A stretch of DNA of 64,000 bases, taken from Lepidodermella squamata. Lineage: Eukaryota; Gastrotricha. Of the stretch, positions 24,302-36,200 are shown piece by piece (the first letter of the stretch is position 1; each line of letters begins with the position of its first letter). The DNA is taken from positions 930,001 through 994,000 of the forward strand of contig JBLDXI010000013.1 in NCBI GenBank assembly GCA_047495785.1, read 5' to 3'. Position numbers and translations under genes: made by a program. A model generated the notes under the pieces. It did not search any database, had not been told where the DNA came from, and worked only from the letters and a program-made list of their open reading frames with translations.

Positions 24302-27281
24302 TCAAAATCGCCGGCTGCTCGATCGAGGCGGGCCGAGGGCACTAGCCGGGCTGCTTAAAGGCTCCAACCGCGATGGTGGCTTCGAAACTCGCATTTCGGC
24401 AAGCTGCTGAGTCGCTCGCGCTTCTTGGAGAATCGCCTCGCGACGTCGACTTTGCTTCCACTTTTCAGAGTAAGAATCGGAGTTGGCAATTCTTTCCTCT
24501 AAATGCTAGGATCAAGCGAAAATATAAACCCAAATTATATCAAAGAAAGATGAACTAACCCGTCGATAGTCATCATCCTTTGGATCATAATCATCATTCA
24601 GCGGAACGGGCCCCCTCGATTCGCTGTGAACACCTGGCAGCCCAACAATCGAAGAAGGACCCGGCGTAAACCCTCCCGCCGGATTGTAAGCTTCAGCTGG
24701 GCTTTGAGGACCTGCACCTGCACCGGGCAGAGACACGGCTGGTAGCAGCCAACTTTGGTCTTCTTCATTCCATTTTGCCTGCGATCGGATCTGAAATTGT
24801 AAAATAACCATGACAAATGCATTTTTTGGCACTTTTTGACCGAGCTTACCTTATCCGTGTTGTAATAATTACAGTCTCGTCGAATAAGTGGTTGCATTTT
24901 AGTGACTAGAGCATTTAAATATTTAATCTCGCGCTCATGCTTCCGAATTGTATCCAGATAATCAGCCCGTTCGGTTTGAAACTCAGATTGTATGTCGTTA
25001 ATTTCTCGTACTAGGGATTCGACATTTTGTTTCTCTTTCGCAGTTTGCTTCGCGTTGGCCTTTATCTCGTCGTGAAGATCTTCGTAAATTGAAACCATTA
25101 TGTCTTCGTCGGTAGCGTTCGCAAGGGCCTCAGCGACCTTGCGTCGCCTATCTTCAGCAGCTTTCCGCTTCTTTTCGTGTTTTGCCCTCAGCTCAGAGTT
25201 TTGTGTCGACTCGCCTCCGACCATTTTGCCCTGCAAAGCTTGTAAACGTTGCAAGGCGATTTCTCGCTCACGTTGCAAGTCACTGTGAAATAAATATAAG
25301 AAAAATGCATAATTTCGGAAGTGCAACTTACTCATCAGTTATTGTGTCTCCCAATACGTCACCCGCTGTTGTTGCCCCAACAGGAGTGGCGTTATTAGCT
25401 GCTACGGCAGCCGATGGCTTGACTCCTTTCCCTCCAGGAATGGCTACAGACTGCAGGTGAACGGCGACTTGAGATGCGTTCATTTTCAAGGGCTTTCCGC
25501 CTATTCCGTCAGATGTAACACCTGTCGCACTGCCGTATCCGGGTGCTAGAGGGTCGGTTTGGATATCTGTCGAAGTCGTAGCAGCAGTTCTTCGACGAGG
25601 AGGAGCAACAGCAGGCGTCATTCCTATGAAATTCCCCTCCTCGTCCAAAATAGGTTGCGGCTGCGCCGCCTGAGAAGACTCCGTGCCATCATCTGATCCA
25701 GCTCCATCATAGCCATAGCCTCCTTCATCGTTTTGAATTGCCGTTGTAGGGTCAGTATTTCTTAGCCGCATTATTTCTTTTTCAAGCCGATCTCTCGATG
25801 AGCGTTCCTCTTCCCACATCCTCTGCATTTCAGCCAACTTCCCTTCAAGTTCTTGCACTTTTCCCGTCGATTCACCTTGCTCAGGAGCGTAGTCTACGGA
25901 ACGGCCTTCTAGCAAGGCTTTCAGCTTCGCGACCTCTTCCTGATACTCTCTGAGAAGAGCGTCTTTCGGATCTGACGGAACACGAATTCAAATGTTGGTA
26001 TTTGTATACAAGACAATTCAATTTTCAACATACCTTCGTTAATTTTCGGCTTGTTCTTGATGTTTTTCGCTCTGTTCGCATACCGAAGTGTGGATAGTGT
26101 TTCATCGTAGTTATTGTCAGCGGGCGAAATAGCTATCGATAGGTAAAAGATGCAAAGATGTTATTAAGAAGTAATGCAAAGCATTTACAATATTACCTGC
26201 AATCATTAACGTTTTTGTATTGCCACCAAGAGAATCTTGTAACAGGCGCGTAAGCTTTGAGTCACGATAGGGAATGTGCTTGCTCTTTCCGTCAACAAGC
26301 GCACTTATTACATTGCCAAGTGCACTAAGGGACAGGTTAATCTTGGTTGCTTCTTTCAAACGATCACCAGTGGCACCGGTCTTCGACTGGCGCTCGCTAC
26401 CAGCCAAATCGACAAGGTTCAATTTACCAACTCGAAGATGCTCCTCGCCTGAGTCGTCTTTATCAACCGCTTCCACTTGACAAGTGAAAACACTATGCGA
26501 TCTCGACGAATCGGCGTTCATCAGTGTAGCGCCAGTATGACGATTATACGCCCCTGTGATAGCAAAACACGTAAGAGAAACAGTAAGACATCTCTACTGG
26601 ATTACCTTTTTCCAGCCACTTTTCACATTCTTCATAGCTAGTCACAGTATGCAACGACAATCCAGCGACAAAGACGCCTTTTTCGGGATGCTCTTTCATC
26701 TCGAGCTTCTTGTTACTGTCCTTTCCCAAGAGATCGCGAATCTCTTCATTGTAAATCTCCAAGTAAGAAATAGCTACTAAAAATTTCTTGTCAGTTGCCA
26801 GTGATGTCGTCTCGAAGATGTGTTCGAATGCCCTATCGTTCATAGAGCGTCAGAAAGATTACTAAATTAAATTATAAACACTAACCGAGGAATAATGCCA
26901 CGCTGTGTGGGAGGATCAGGTATACCCTGCATTGTGAAGCTCTTACCGCAACCAGTTTGACCTAAAAAGAAATAATTTAATCATCCGAATTTCAAATTCA
27001 CTACAATTCTTACCATAAGCAAATACAGTTCCGTTGTAACCCTCGGTGACGCTCTCCACCAGCGAATATGCCACGTCATTATACACGTTTTCTGTGATTG
27101 AGTCAGGCCCGTAAACGCCATCAAATGTGAACTGCTTAGGAGGGGTTTTAGGTTCAGCAGGATTTGTTAAAATGCACTGCATTCCAGCCGAATTCATCTC
27201 CACGACGCAACCACAGTTGAGGTCTTTCTCACGTCGATTCATAGGTCGACAGCGGACGATTACTTTAACACACTCCCCCAT
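24302..27281 (-). CDS. KIF17: Kinesin-2 motor of the KIF17/OSM-3 type
   Basis: Plus-end-directed microtubule motor; the family is known for homodimeric intraflagellar transport in sensory cilia and dendritic transport. Exons: 27281-27014, 26961-26886, 26832-26606, 26553-26197, 26132-26034, 25971-25332, 25282-24850, 24790-24560, 24505-24302; 844 aa with all phases consistent and introns of 49-142 bp. The motor domain occupies about residues 1-345: P-loop GQTGCGKS (90-97), switch [10 protein letters not shown], switch II DLAGSE, and the neck stretch [23 protein letters not shown]17-specific stretches such as [14 protein letters not shown] and [12 protein letters not shown] match better than KIF3A/B. 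Coiled-coil-prone segments follow at about 350-390 and 560-700. The start is the ATG before [14 protein letters not shown]. Human KIF17 is about 1,029 aa and OSM-3 about 700. The variable P-loop position is Cys rather than the common Ser or Thr. Confidence 0.95.
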
Positions 27282-27301
27282 CGTGCCTAAATCTTTAATT
27301 T

Positions 27302-27320
27302 CTAGCAAAAATAATTAACA
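27302..27320 (-). promoter_or_regulatory. Splice acceptor just upstream of the KIF17 start
   Basis: On the minus strand a T-rich tract ending in TTTTTGCTAG lies 20 bases before the ATG, and no matching donor is seen nearby. It could be a 5' UTR intron acceptor or a spliced-leader trans-splice site. Confidence 0.45.
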
Positions 27321-30150
27321 AAATAGACTCAAATACTATCAAAGAGATCAGAAGTGCAAGTTTTCTTGGAGCGTTCAACTGTACACCGATACATTTAACA
27401 CGCAAGAGGCAACGACTCCAACGATACTTCATCAAGTCTACAACGGTCAGCGAATTCTCAAGAGCACAAAAGGCCTGCCGGAATCGTTAGATCTCAACAT
27501 TTTAGCCGTTGCAGTTGACAGTTGGCGCTATTGCAAGCAATTATTCGAGGCTCTCATCTCCATCGTTGATCCATGTAAGATTGATGGATTGAGCTCCAGA
27601 TCTACAACCTCTAGAAAGCTCCTCCACGACTATGCGCGGGCTACAAGCGTCGCCAAGGAAAAAATTTACGCTTTCACCTTTTTAAAATTTTCTTAGTTAA
27701 ATAGTACTATTTATATTTTATTTGAGTATATGCAAAATTGAATCAATTATAGCGCGAAATTCGAATTTTTTTCGATTTGATTTGGAGATCGATAATCAGG
27801 CACTTTCTGAAGCTTTGTTTATATGTTATGTGACATGGGTTAAAATGCATCTGAAGCAAGTAGCATGGGGATAAGGCGCTGCCAATGATAGGAAGGTTTA
27901 ACACAAAAGCTCGCAGCGTTGTTGTGGCGGAAAAAGTCAATAGAAATAATATGATAATAACAATACTGACTGATACCTCAATTAAAGTCCGGCATTGATC
28001 AAATACCCGATCGTCATTACTGATGCTGCAACCAAATACGCCTGCCTTCGTAAGACATATTTCTCAGAGTAATGCGCTTAGCAAAGAAGGAACATCGAAA
28101 TGATCGTCATAGGAGTATGTTTTGTTTCGTAGTTAACGAACAACTTTAATGGTTGTGAACAAAGCCTAAATCACTTTTGACTGTTTATGTTGATGGTTTA
28201 ACTAGTTGATTTTCCCATAATTCACATGATCGCACCAGTTAAATCTGAGGTCTGCAATATATATTCAAATATCCAGGTGGTTAATTGAGAAAAAATAGCT
28301 TCCGGAATCGCCGTTAAACAGTTCCATATTCGAAAATCCTATGTCAACGCCTGCGAGTTGCTTGGCTCAAGTCTCTCATCCAACAAGAAACGCATTGAGG
28401 ACTATATTTCTTCCCAGGTATCTCTTCCGATTAGGCTAGATAAAAATGCAGGGGTCAATGTTATACACGAGGTAACAACTTGGGCAAACCCTGGTATAAC
28501 AAGGCTGCCTCTTTTGGTTTCATTTCAGCCATCGAATACACTGACAGTTACCTACGCTTTTTCGGAAAATCTTGGCAAAAAGACAATTAACGCGGAGCTG
28601 AAACTAATATCCAAACAGCTGAAACATCAAACGTAGTTTCATGAACAATTTGCCGTCTTAGGTGTCGCGTTATCTTGATAATCTTCTGTCATTTCAAGTG
28701 AAATCCCGGTGAACCACTTCTACGGTGTCAAAGCTGTCTCTTTGCTCTATCTTACGACATCGTTGCTGGTTGGCAAACATCGAGCCATAATTGAGCTTTG
28801 CCCGTTCACTGATTCCGGTGTTATTCAGCGTATCGAAAAGGCGAAGATGTTAATGGCTATCGGTCAAACACGTTTTGTGATATAGTATTGTATCTACGAC
28901 TAGCAAACGTGTGTGATGTGGCGCAAGAACCAATAATGTTGACAATTATCAGCTCGCATCTCTTGACAGTTTTCATTACCGAGGGGGACTGTAAGCAGCG
29001 CGGCGGATGTTCCCATACAACAAAGCAAGTTACATGTTCGTGTTAGAGCACGGTACCAAACTATATGTTGACAGTTTCTGCGCGTAAGCAAACTGTATGC
29101 TGCATCTTTGATGATTGCATTATCAAATTGGTAATAGGACCGTGAATGTCTCTTCGTGCGTTGAATCACCCGAAGCCGCGCGCGGTGCCAAGAAAGGCCG
29201 GGTACATAAAACTAACACACCCCGGTTTGTGACAAGGTACACAGCCACAACGCACGTCAGGGGATTGCCTTTTCTCTGTTGCGGGCATCCGATTGTTGAC
29301 GATTGAGATTCTAAGCCGGCGACGTCCACAGAGGCAAACAAACCCCGCTGCTTTATAGTGGTTATATCCCGTTTGCTTATGTTGTCGCACCCTCTTCACG
29401 GGACTACCCATATAGTGCTTTTGCCTTGACGTCATACTGCCGGGTGCCTTTAATTTCGTTATATTATTACAGCTATTACTATCCAAAGAACCGGATTTTA
29501 TGTAATAATATAAACACAGCAGCCGAAATGGACCTGTAAAACCCGGTTGGCGTCTTTGAGGTGGGTACGCCTTCTATTATCACAGGTAGATTGCTCGAGC
29601 AATGGCGGCCAATGGCTGGTATCCGTAGATCAACAATAGCTGTAAACGCTGTTCGGCCGCGGAAAGAGCAACTTTCCCTTCCCGAGAGCATTTTTACTAA
29701 AGACCCGACGCCCACTTACTCACAACACAAAGCAAGCTAAACAGCGCTTCACCTCCGAAAATACTGTCTCATATACAATCACACGATATTATGCGTTTAT
29801 TTATTGCAAATATTTCCACCACCAAAGGTATCATCTTTGTTCTGTTTTTATAATGACGGTTTGGTTGCAGCAACAATGACGACAAGCGTCCGCCATGACT
29901 AGGAAGTGCGCGGAGAGTGCGAAGCCGAGCGTGGCTAAAAAGTGCGCGCCCACTGTGGTAGAATTGCGGTGTCATACCCTCAACACGCGTCGTTTCTGTT
30001 GCGACTTACATCGCGTTTGGTTGTTATGTAACGCATGTAGCCACGCTGATATGGTATTTTGCTACTTAGAAAGGCTGACCGTCGCCGCAAAATGTATCAA
30101 GCGACACGACGCTAATGATTTACCGGTGCATGCAAACTCAACTCTAATTA
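27321..30150. other. 2.8 kb intergenic region with unassigned open-frame fragments
   Basis: No gene is recognised. On the plus strand three stop-bounded open frames (27,320-27,699; 28,282-28,636; 28,684-28,882) have protein-like composition but no ATG start and no recognised family. On the minus strand 29,166-29,486 encodes a Cys-rich segment (next entry). These could be remains of a transposon or of a dead gene. About 29,880-30,000 is more GC-rich and may overlap the ABCA promoter. Confidence 0.4.
29166..29715 (-). pseudogene. Possible decayed piggyBac-like transposase fragment
   Basis: Two minus-strand open frames (29,715-29,479 and 29,486-29,166) overlap by eight bases in different frames. 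The downstream one ends with a Cys cluster, VRCGCVPCHKPGCVS, resembling the Cys-rich C-terminus of piggyBac transposases, preceded by a basic segment with PVKRVRQHKQTGYN. The catalytic core and the usual MGGVD motif were not found, so identification is weak. Frame breaks mean it cannot encode an intact protein. Confidence 0.25.
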
Positions 30151-30171
30151 TTGTTTCCTTCTCCTGTTTAG
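30150..30171 (+). promoter_or_regulatory. Splice acceptor upstream of the ABCA start
   Basis: TTGTTTCCTTCTCCTGTTTAG is a strong pyrimidine tract plus AG, 80 bases before the ABCA ATG, with no obvious partner donor nearby. It is consistent with a 5' UTR intron or a trans-splice site. Confidence 0.5.
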
Positions 30172-30251
30172 AAATTGCCGAACTAATATATTTGGATGGG
30201 CTAAAAATATGGCCAACTAATACTTGAAAATAATTCCGTTTTCCTCGAAAA

Positions 30252-33200
30252 ATGGCAAAAAGCCAATTCTGGATTCTATTATGGAAAAATCTACTTCAGC
30301 GATGGCGGCAGCCTGTAATTTTGGTTTTTGAAATCCTTTGGCCGCTATGCTTATTGGCCCTTTTGTTAATCATTCGCCATGCTTCCCCACCAGAATTTCA
30401 GCCGGAATGTACGTTTATAATTAGCTTAATGATCGCGTAATAAATTTTCCGATAACAGGTCGCTACCGGCAACGTTTACTACCTAGCTCAGGGGTTATGC
30501 CATTCTTGCAGTCATTTATCTGCAATTTACAAAACGATTGCGAACTCGGCGACGATCGGCCTCGCCCGGGTGCGTCGGCGAATTTCACTCAAAACTACGA
30601 TGGTTCCAAGGTTGCCGATCTTTTCGTTGATCTCAACAAATGGGCAGCTGGAGAGAGGGGCGCGAGGGCCCTGAAAGTATTGCCAAAAGGCCTCAAAATT
30701 CTCTACGCTGTCAACAACGAACTGAGCCGGCCGGAAATTCAGCTCGTGCTAAACTCCGGTCTCAACGTCGGCAGTTTTCTTGTCGATCAAGATAAGTTCA
30801 TAAAACTGGTTTCAGACGAGTACAAGTACATGAGCCGGCCAAGCCTGGAGAAGCTGCTGAACAGCACGCTGTCGATCACTGAGCTTTACGGCCTTTCAGA
30901 ACTAACATCACTAAGGACTCTGCTCTGCGATCCGACGAAAATGGCTCATATTTTAGTACTACCGGACGCGCTGACCACCTCGCCAGATGCGCTGAAAAAA
31001 GCCAATGAGAATCGACAAGTCGTCACCCTGATATCCGACGAGCTGTGCCACCTTACCGACGAGCAAATGTCGCATCTAGCGATGTTGGTCCAAGAGCAAT
31101 TGAATATTAGTTCACTACTGCGCAAAGCGGCGTCTTTCGCGTTAGCTGTAAACGAGATTGATACTGCGAAAATGTTGAATAATTTCGCTGATATGGTATC
31201 CGTTGTGTCGGTTGTACCAGGGCTTGATTCAGCTCAGAACGCTCTAAATAAATCGATGACCGTGGCGCAATGGCTTGCGGATACTAAGCCGTTATGGTCA
31301 ACTGCGTCTGACGAAAAGCGTCGCGAGGCCGTTCAAAAGCTGGACAAGGTCCTGAAACAGGTCGAACCCTTCATACACCAATTAGCTGGCGGTGCAAATG
31401 TGCCGTCGTGGAAAGGTTTCCGCCAGTCAATGGCAACTCTCGCGGGTTTTTTCAAACTTTTCGATATGTTGATGACAACGCCGATGGATATCGACGGAGC
31501 TAATTTTGCCAACTTTTTCACGAATGCCGACGAATTCGGGCTACAGGTGGCGGAAACTTTGAAGCCATACGAGCTTGGCAGCCCTGAGAACGTCTCAGCC
31601 ATTCTAAATAGCAAGCTTAGATTCGACAAGGTGAGCATAATTTTTCATAATTTCCAAGTATGCAATCTGTTTTTTAGTTTGCGGCAGTTTTGGCGCGGGT
31701 AGAAAACGGAACAGCGGCAAAGCGACTTCTTTGCGAATACCCAGGTCTGATGGAGCTATTCCGCTTCCCAGACTGGTTCGTCGCTAGCTATCAGATGCAG
31801 GTGCAAAACATAGTATGCACGATGCCTGGCGATAGTTTTCGCCTCGACTTCATCCGTAAAATAAACACGAATAAGGTCGTTGACGAGTACGTCAAAGTTT
31901 CGAAGCGCAGCATTCGCGCGTTGCCCGATGGAAGCTTTGTCTCGGTCGACCAGGGTATTCGAAGAGCAACCCGCGAACTTCGGGACATTGCGAAGAACGT
32001 CGACGATCTGCTTGATGTTTACGAGCAGGTGCAGCCAGCTCAGCTATACCAAAGTCTGATGGGGGTAGTTCGGGGCGAAGTTGCCGAAAATATCGACCCG
32101 CTGCTTCTAACGGGCGCAACGGTTTTCCAGTTCTTCCTCGAACGACTGCCAGATATGTGGGGACTGTTCAAAGGTCCGATCGCTATGACCGATGTTGCGT
32201 TGGAATTTCTCGAACACATTCTGTACACACCGTCACTAAGTGATGACTACGCCGCGTATCGGCTCATGTCCAGCCCTGAAGGTCGATCGGTTGGTCAGCT
32301 GATCATTTCGGAAGGCGCCCCAGCTCTGAGCGCCTTTCTCGAAACTTTGCGTAAGGACAACAGCTTTCAACTAGTCTACAAGCACCCGGTAGCTTTGGCC
32401 GAGTATGCTTGCGATAAAAATTACCTTCGCAACGCTATTAATATGGATACTAACCGCCATTCTTTGTCTCAAATCATGGACGAAATTTGCACGGAGCAGT
32501 TCAAGCTGTTGCTTCTACGGCTACGTCGTGATGCAGTAACAGATCTCAATTTCGGCCGCATTTCATCAGCAGCCAGCGAGATGGCAAGGGCATTTAAAAC
32601 CTACCCAGTCCTGGAACCTGCCGTCGAAAATCGAGCTAATGTCTCCTCGGTTCTAACACGGCTCAGTCGAATTATTGGCTATTCCGAACACCCGCTGTTT
32701 AACGAAGATAAACTCGATAGTATCGTTGATTCTTTCCGATATGAATCACTTTCCGACCGTCGAGTTGCTTGGGAAGGCTGGTCGAATTTGAAGAAGCTGA
32801 TGAAAAAACGGTGGACTATTGAGCAATTTGTGCGATCATCCGACTGGCTCGGTCCGTTGTTGGAACAATTGCCGAATTGGAACCAACTGCGACCCGGTTT
32901 CGAGTTGACGCGACTCGTAGCCAAGAGAATGAATGACATTTTGTGGTTCTCAAACACGATTTTCCACTACAGCGCGACTATGGTTGAAGCTGCTTTGGGC
33001 AACTTCGAAACCTTCGACGAGTACCTGAAAGCTGTGGGCGCGCCTTTGGATGGAGTCCAACACAAATTGTCGATCGGGACAAGTCGATATTTATCGAAGA
33101 TGCTGTTCTACGTCGTCAAGTACTCACCCGCCATAGTAAAAGGCACCCTCGAAGCGGCGACTGATCCTTCCAAGTTGCTCCAATTATCGCTAACCATGAT

Positions 33201-36200
33201 GCGGGATCCAAGTTCGATCTGTGCCGGTCGTTTGATCGATAACGTGTTCGGGGATCTCGACCCAAGCGTGCCCATGGACGAATTGCGCCGCTTCATTTGC
33301 TCGGACCGGTCGATGGGTTTCGTCGATGAATTGCGCGAACTATTCGATTGGACAAACTTCACGCGTAGAATCGACGAAGTAATGAAACAGCAGAATGCGA
33401 TTATTTTTAGGGAGGATGGCACACCTGAGCATATCTCTTTCGACTGGGCGGGTCTGACCGATTCTGCTCTGCAAATGTTCGAATCTGGCAATGTATTACT
33501 GACGGCTGGCGATCGGTGGGCTGACTTCATTCGAAAGGCTATGACAGGGAAGCAGAAGGTCAAGGTCTCCGTCGATTTCTTCAAGCTGATGAAACCGAAC
33601 CTCAACTTTGACAAACTTTTTACCACTGACACTATTGTGCGAATGGTGCCATTTTTCATGCAACTGTTGGACTCTGGATCGGCGCCTCATTCTCAACAGG
33701 TCTTTCGCAGAGGCTCGCAACTACTGACTGATACAATTAGCGGTGCTCTTACGAGCCACACCCCTCGGCCGATGCTAATCCAGCCTAATATGGGCAATCC
33801 TAATAAAATGGCGTCGGGCTACTACATGCCATACCAGACACCACCGCAAGCCACTTTCACCTTCGCACCGCCTTCTTTCGGCAGCGAGCGACCTATGTTG
33901 AACTCTTTGCTTGGAGGGGCGAGTCAGTTCGCATCGCCGCTAGCGAAATTGTTCTCGAACCCATCTCTATTTGACGGCTTGCCTAACATGAGGCACAAAC
34001 GATCGGCCGACAATGTGACCGAAGATATGAACGATTACACGCCTAGCATTAATGACGTTTTTCTACGCATCGATAAATTCATCTTGAACCTACCGAAAGG
34101 TGTAGCAGCGCTAGCTTCGGGTAAGGAGTGTGATTTCGGTAAGGCAATAGCCGAGTCGCTTGACATTGTCCTGCCACCTGACATGGCTCCTCATGAGAAA
34201 CTTCGCAACCGCCTTAACGACGCGCTTTGCCGCGTTGACTGGGGCGCATTCGCTACAGCCTTTGAAAATGACGTTCAATTCGGCCCGATCGCTAAAACTC
34301 TGGCGCAGTTGTCTAATTACGGTCGATACGTCCGCGGCTCGTTGCCATTTGACAACGCGAGGATGGCATCTTGGATGTCACCCATCGTCACTAATTACTC
34401 ACAAACAATTGAGTTGGTGAACAAATTTATCGAAATGTCGCTTCCAAGTCCAGCGGAGAAAACTGCGACTGACGGCAAATCCGCATTCAATTTGGCTACT
34501 TTCGAAGTTGCTTACTCCGAACTTGCGAAAATGCTTGAACTCGACATTGATGATCCGAGATTGCCTGGCCAAATTTTCTACTACGGAGCTCTTCGCGATG
34601 TCTATGACGTTCTGGAGGAGGCGAAGCTCTGGGAGCTTCCCCCTGGTACTTTCAAACAAGTCTTGCTCGATAATTTCCCCGCAGCTGACCAACGCTATAA
34701 GCGGCAAGCTTACCCACGTGATAATACCGGCGAAATTTTTCTCGGGGGTCGTGGCAATATGCCTTCTTTCGGCCTCGGGGATATTGGAAAACTGGCTAAA
34801 GCGGCAAGCGCTTTGGGTGAAATGTTCAAGGTTTCCCAAGCTGCGTCCAAAACTGGCAACGACCTAATTCCACCAAACTCGATGTGGGCTCGCGCGAAGA
34901 ACGAAAACGGAACAACTTTGCCTATTCATAAAAACAGCAATTTAAAGACTCTAGCCGAGTCATTTTACAGCTCGGGTAAAATTGGAGATGTTGCCGGTAT
35001 CTTGAACTCGGCTGACAGGTTGGAACCAGTTTTACGCGATCGCGATTTTGTATCTCAACTCGGGCGGATGACGAAACTATCTTCTTCCATCACCGATCAA
35101 CTGGGAACAGTTGTTGATACAATGTCAACTGGCCAACAGGGATCGAACAACTCATCAGAGAGGATTGAAACGACAACGCTACCAACTACGTCAACTACGC
35201 GGCCTTCTACTACAACTCGGATGGTTAAATCTGCCCCGGCTGGAAATATGATGCTTGGCGGCCTAGGTGGCATGCTGGGAATGCTTGGAGGCGGCGGAGG
35301 AGGCGGTAGCGGGGGAGCTCTCGGTGGCGCTGAAGCCATGCTAGGACTTCTGTCGACGGCCTGCAAAATGCCGGCTCTTCGAACTATGGCTGCTCGAATT
35401 CTACCAGCTGGCTTAGCCCCAGCTTTAGACTGGATCTGCGTAATGCAAGAGCTGCATCCCTCGGAAATTCGTCGACTACTATCCACTGCTCTCAGTGTTT
35501 TGCAGGCACCTCCTCCGATGCCCGAAAACAGCCAGGCGATGAATATGTTTCCTAGTTCCACTGGAGGTCTGATCGACGGCCTTTTTTCAATGCTGAACGT
35601 TCCGAAGCCTGGTCGGGAACTTGAACCTTTCCTCGGGCCAGCCACCCAGCCAACCAATGGACCGGACCCTATGAGCATTCTAGGGCCGTTCAAAGTTATC
35701 GCTGACCTGATGACTGATGTAGCTGTTAATCACCCTGGGTTTCTATGCGATGCTGTCTTAGCGCCGTTTGTTAACGTGCCGTCTTTCGCCAGTACTCGGC
35801 TCTACTTAAACTGGGTGCAAAATACGGCTCAACTGTTGTCTGACATATTTTCGAAATCTAAAACAATTCCTGACTTTATTTGCGACTTCGTTCGAGCTGA
35901 TTTCGAAAGTGTCTATGAGCGCATTCGCAATGGGACAGGAATTGTTGACGTCATAAGGAAATTATCTGAACTTCAGTCTGGAAATACTACCATGCTGTTC
36001 TCATGCGATTCGCTCATTCATTCAGTTCAGGCCGTTGTTGAAACCTCTATTTACTACTCATCTAAAAAACCGAGCTGGCCTAAAATTGTTGGCCAGTGTA
36101 GCGATGAAACGAAGAAAGCTCCATCGGCTAATGCGGTTCTGCATGCTGTCCCTCCGATTTTGGAAGAAGTCGACAGTTTGTTCCGCATTCTTTCATCAAT

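Noticed and set aside
24302-27281. KIF3A or KIF3B identity for the kinesin
   Set aside because: Diagnostic stretches ([22 protein letters not shown]) match KIF17/OSM-3 and differ from KIF3A/B.
29166-29486. Intact piggyBac transposase
   Set aside because: Only a Cys-rich end resembles the family; the catalytic core is missing and frames are broken.
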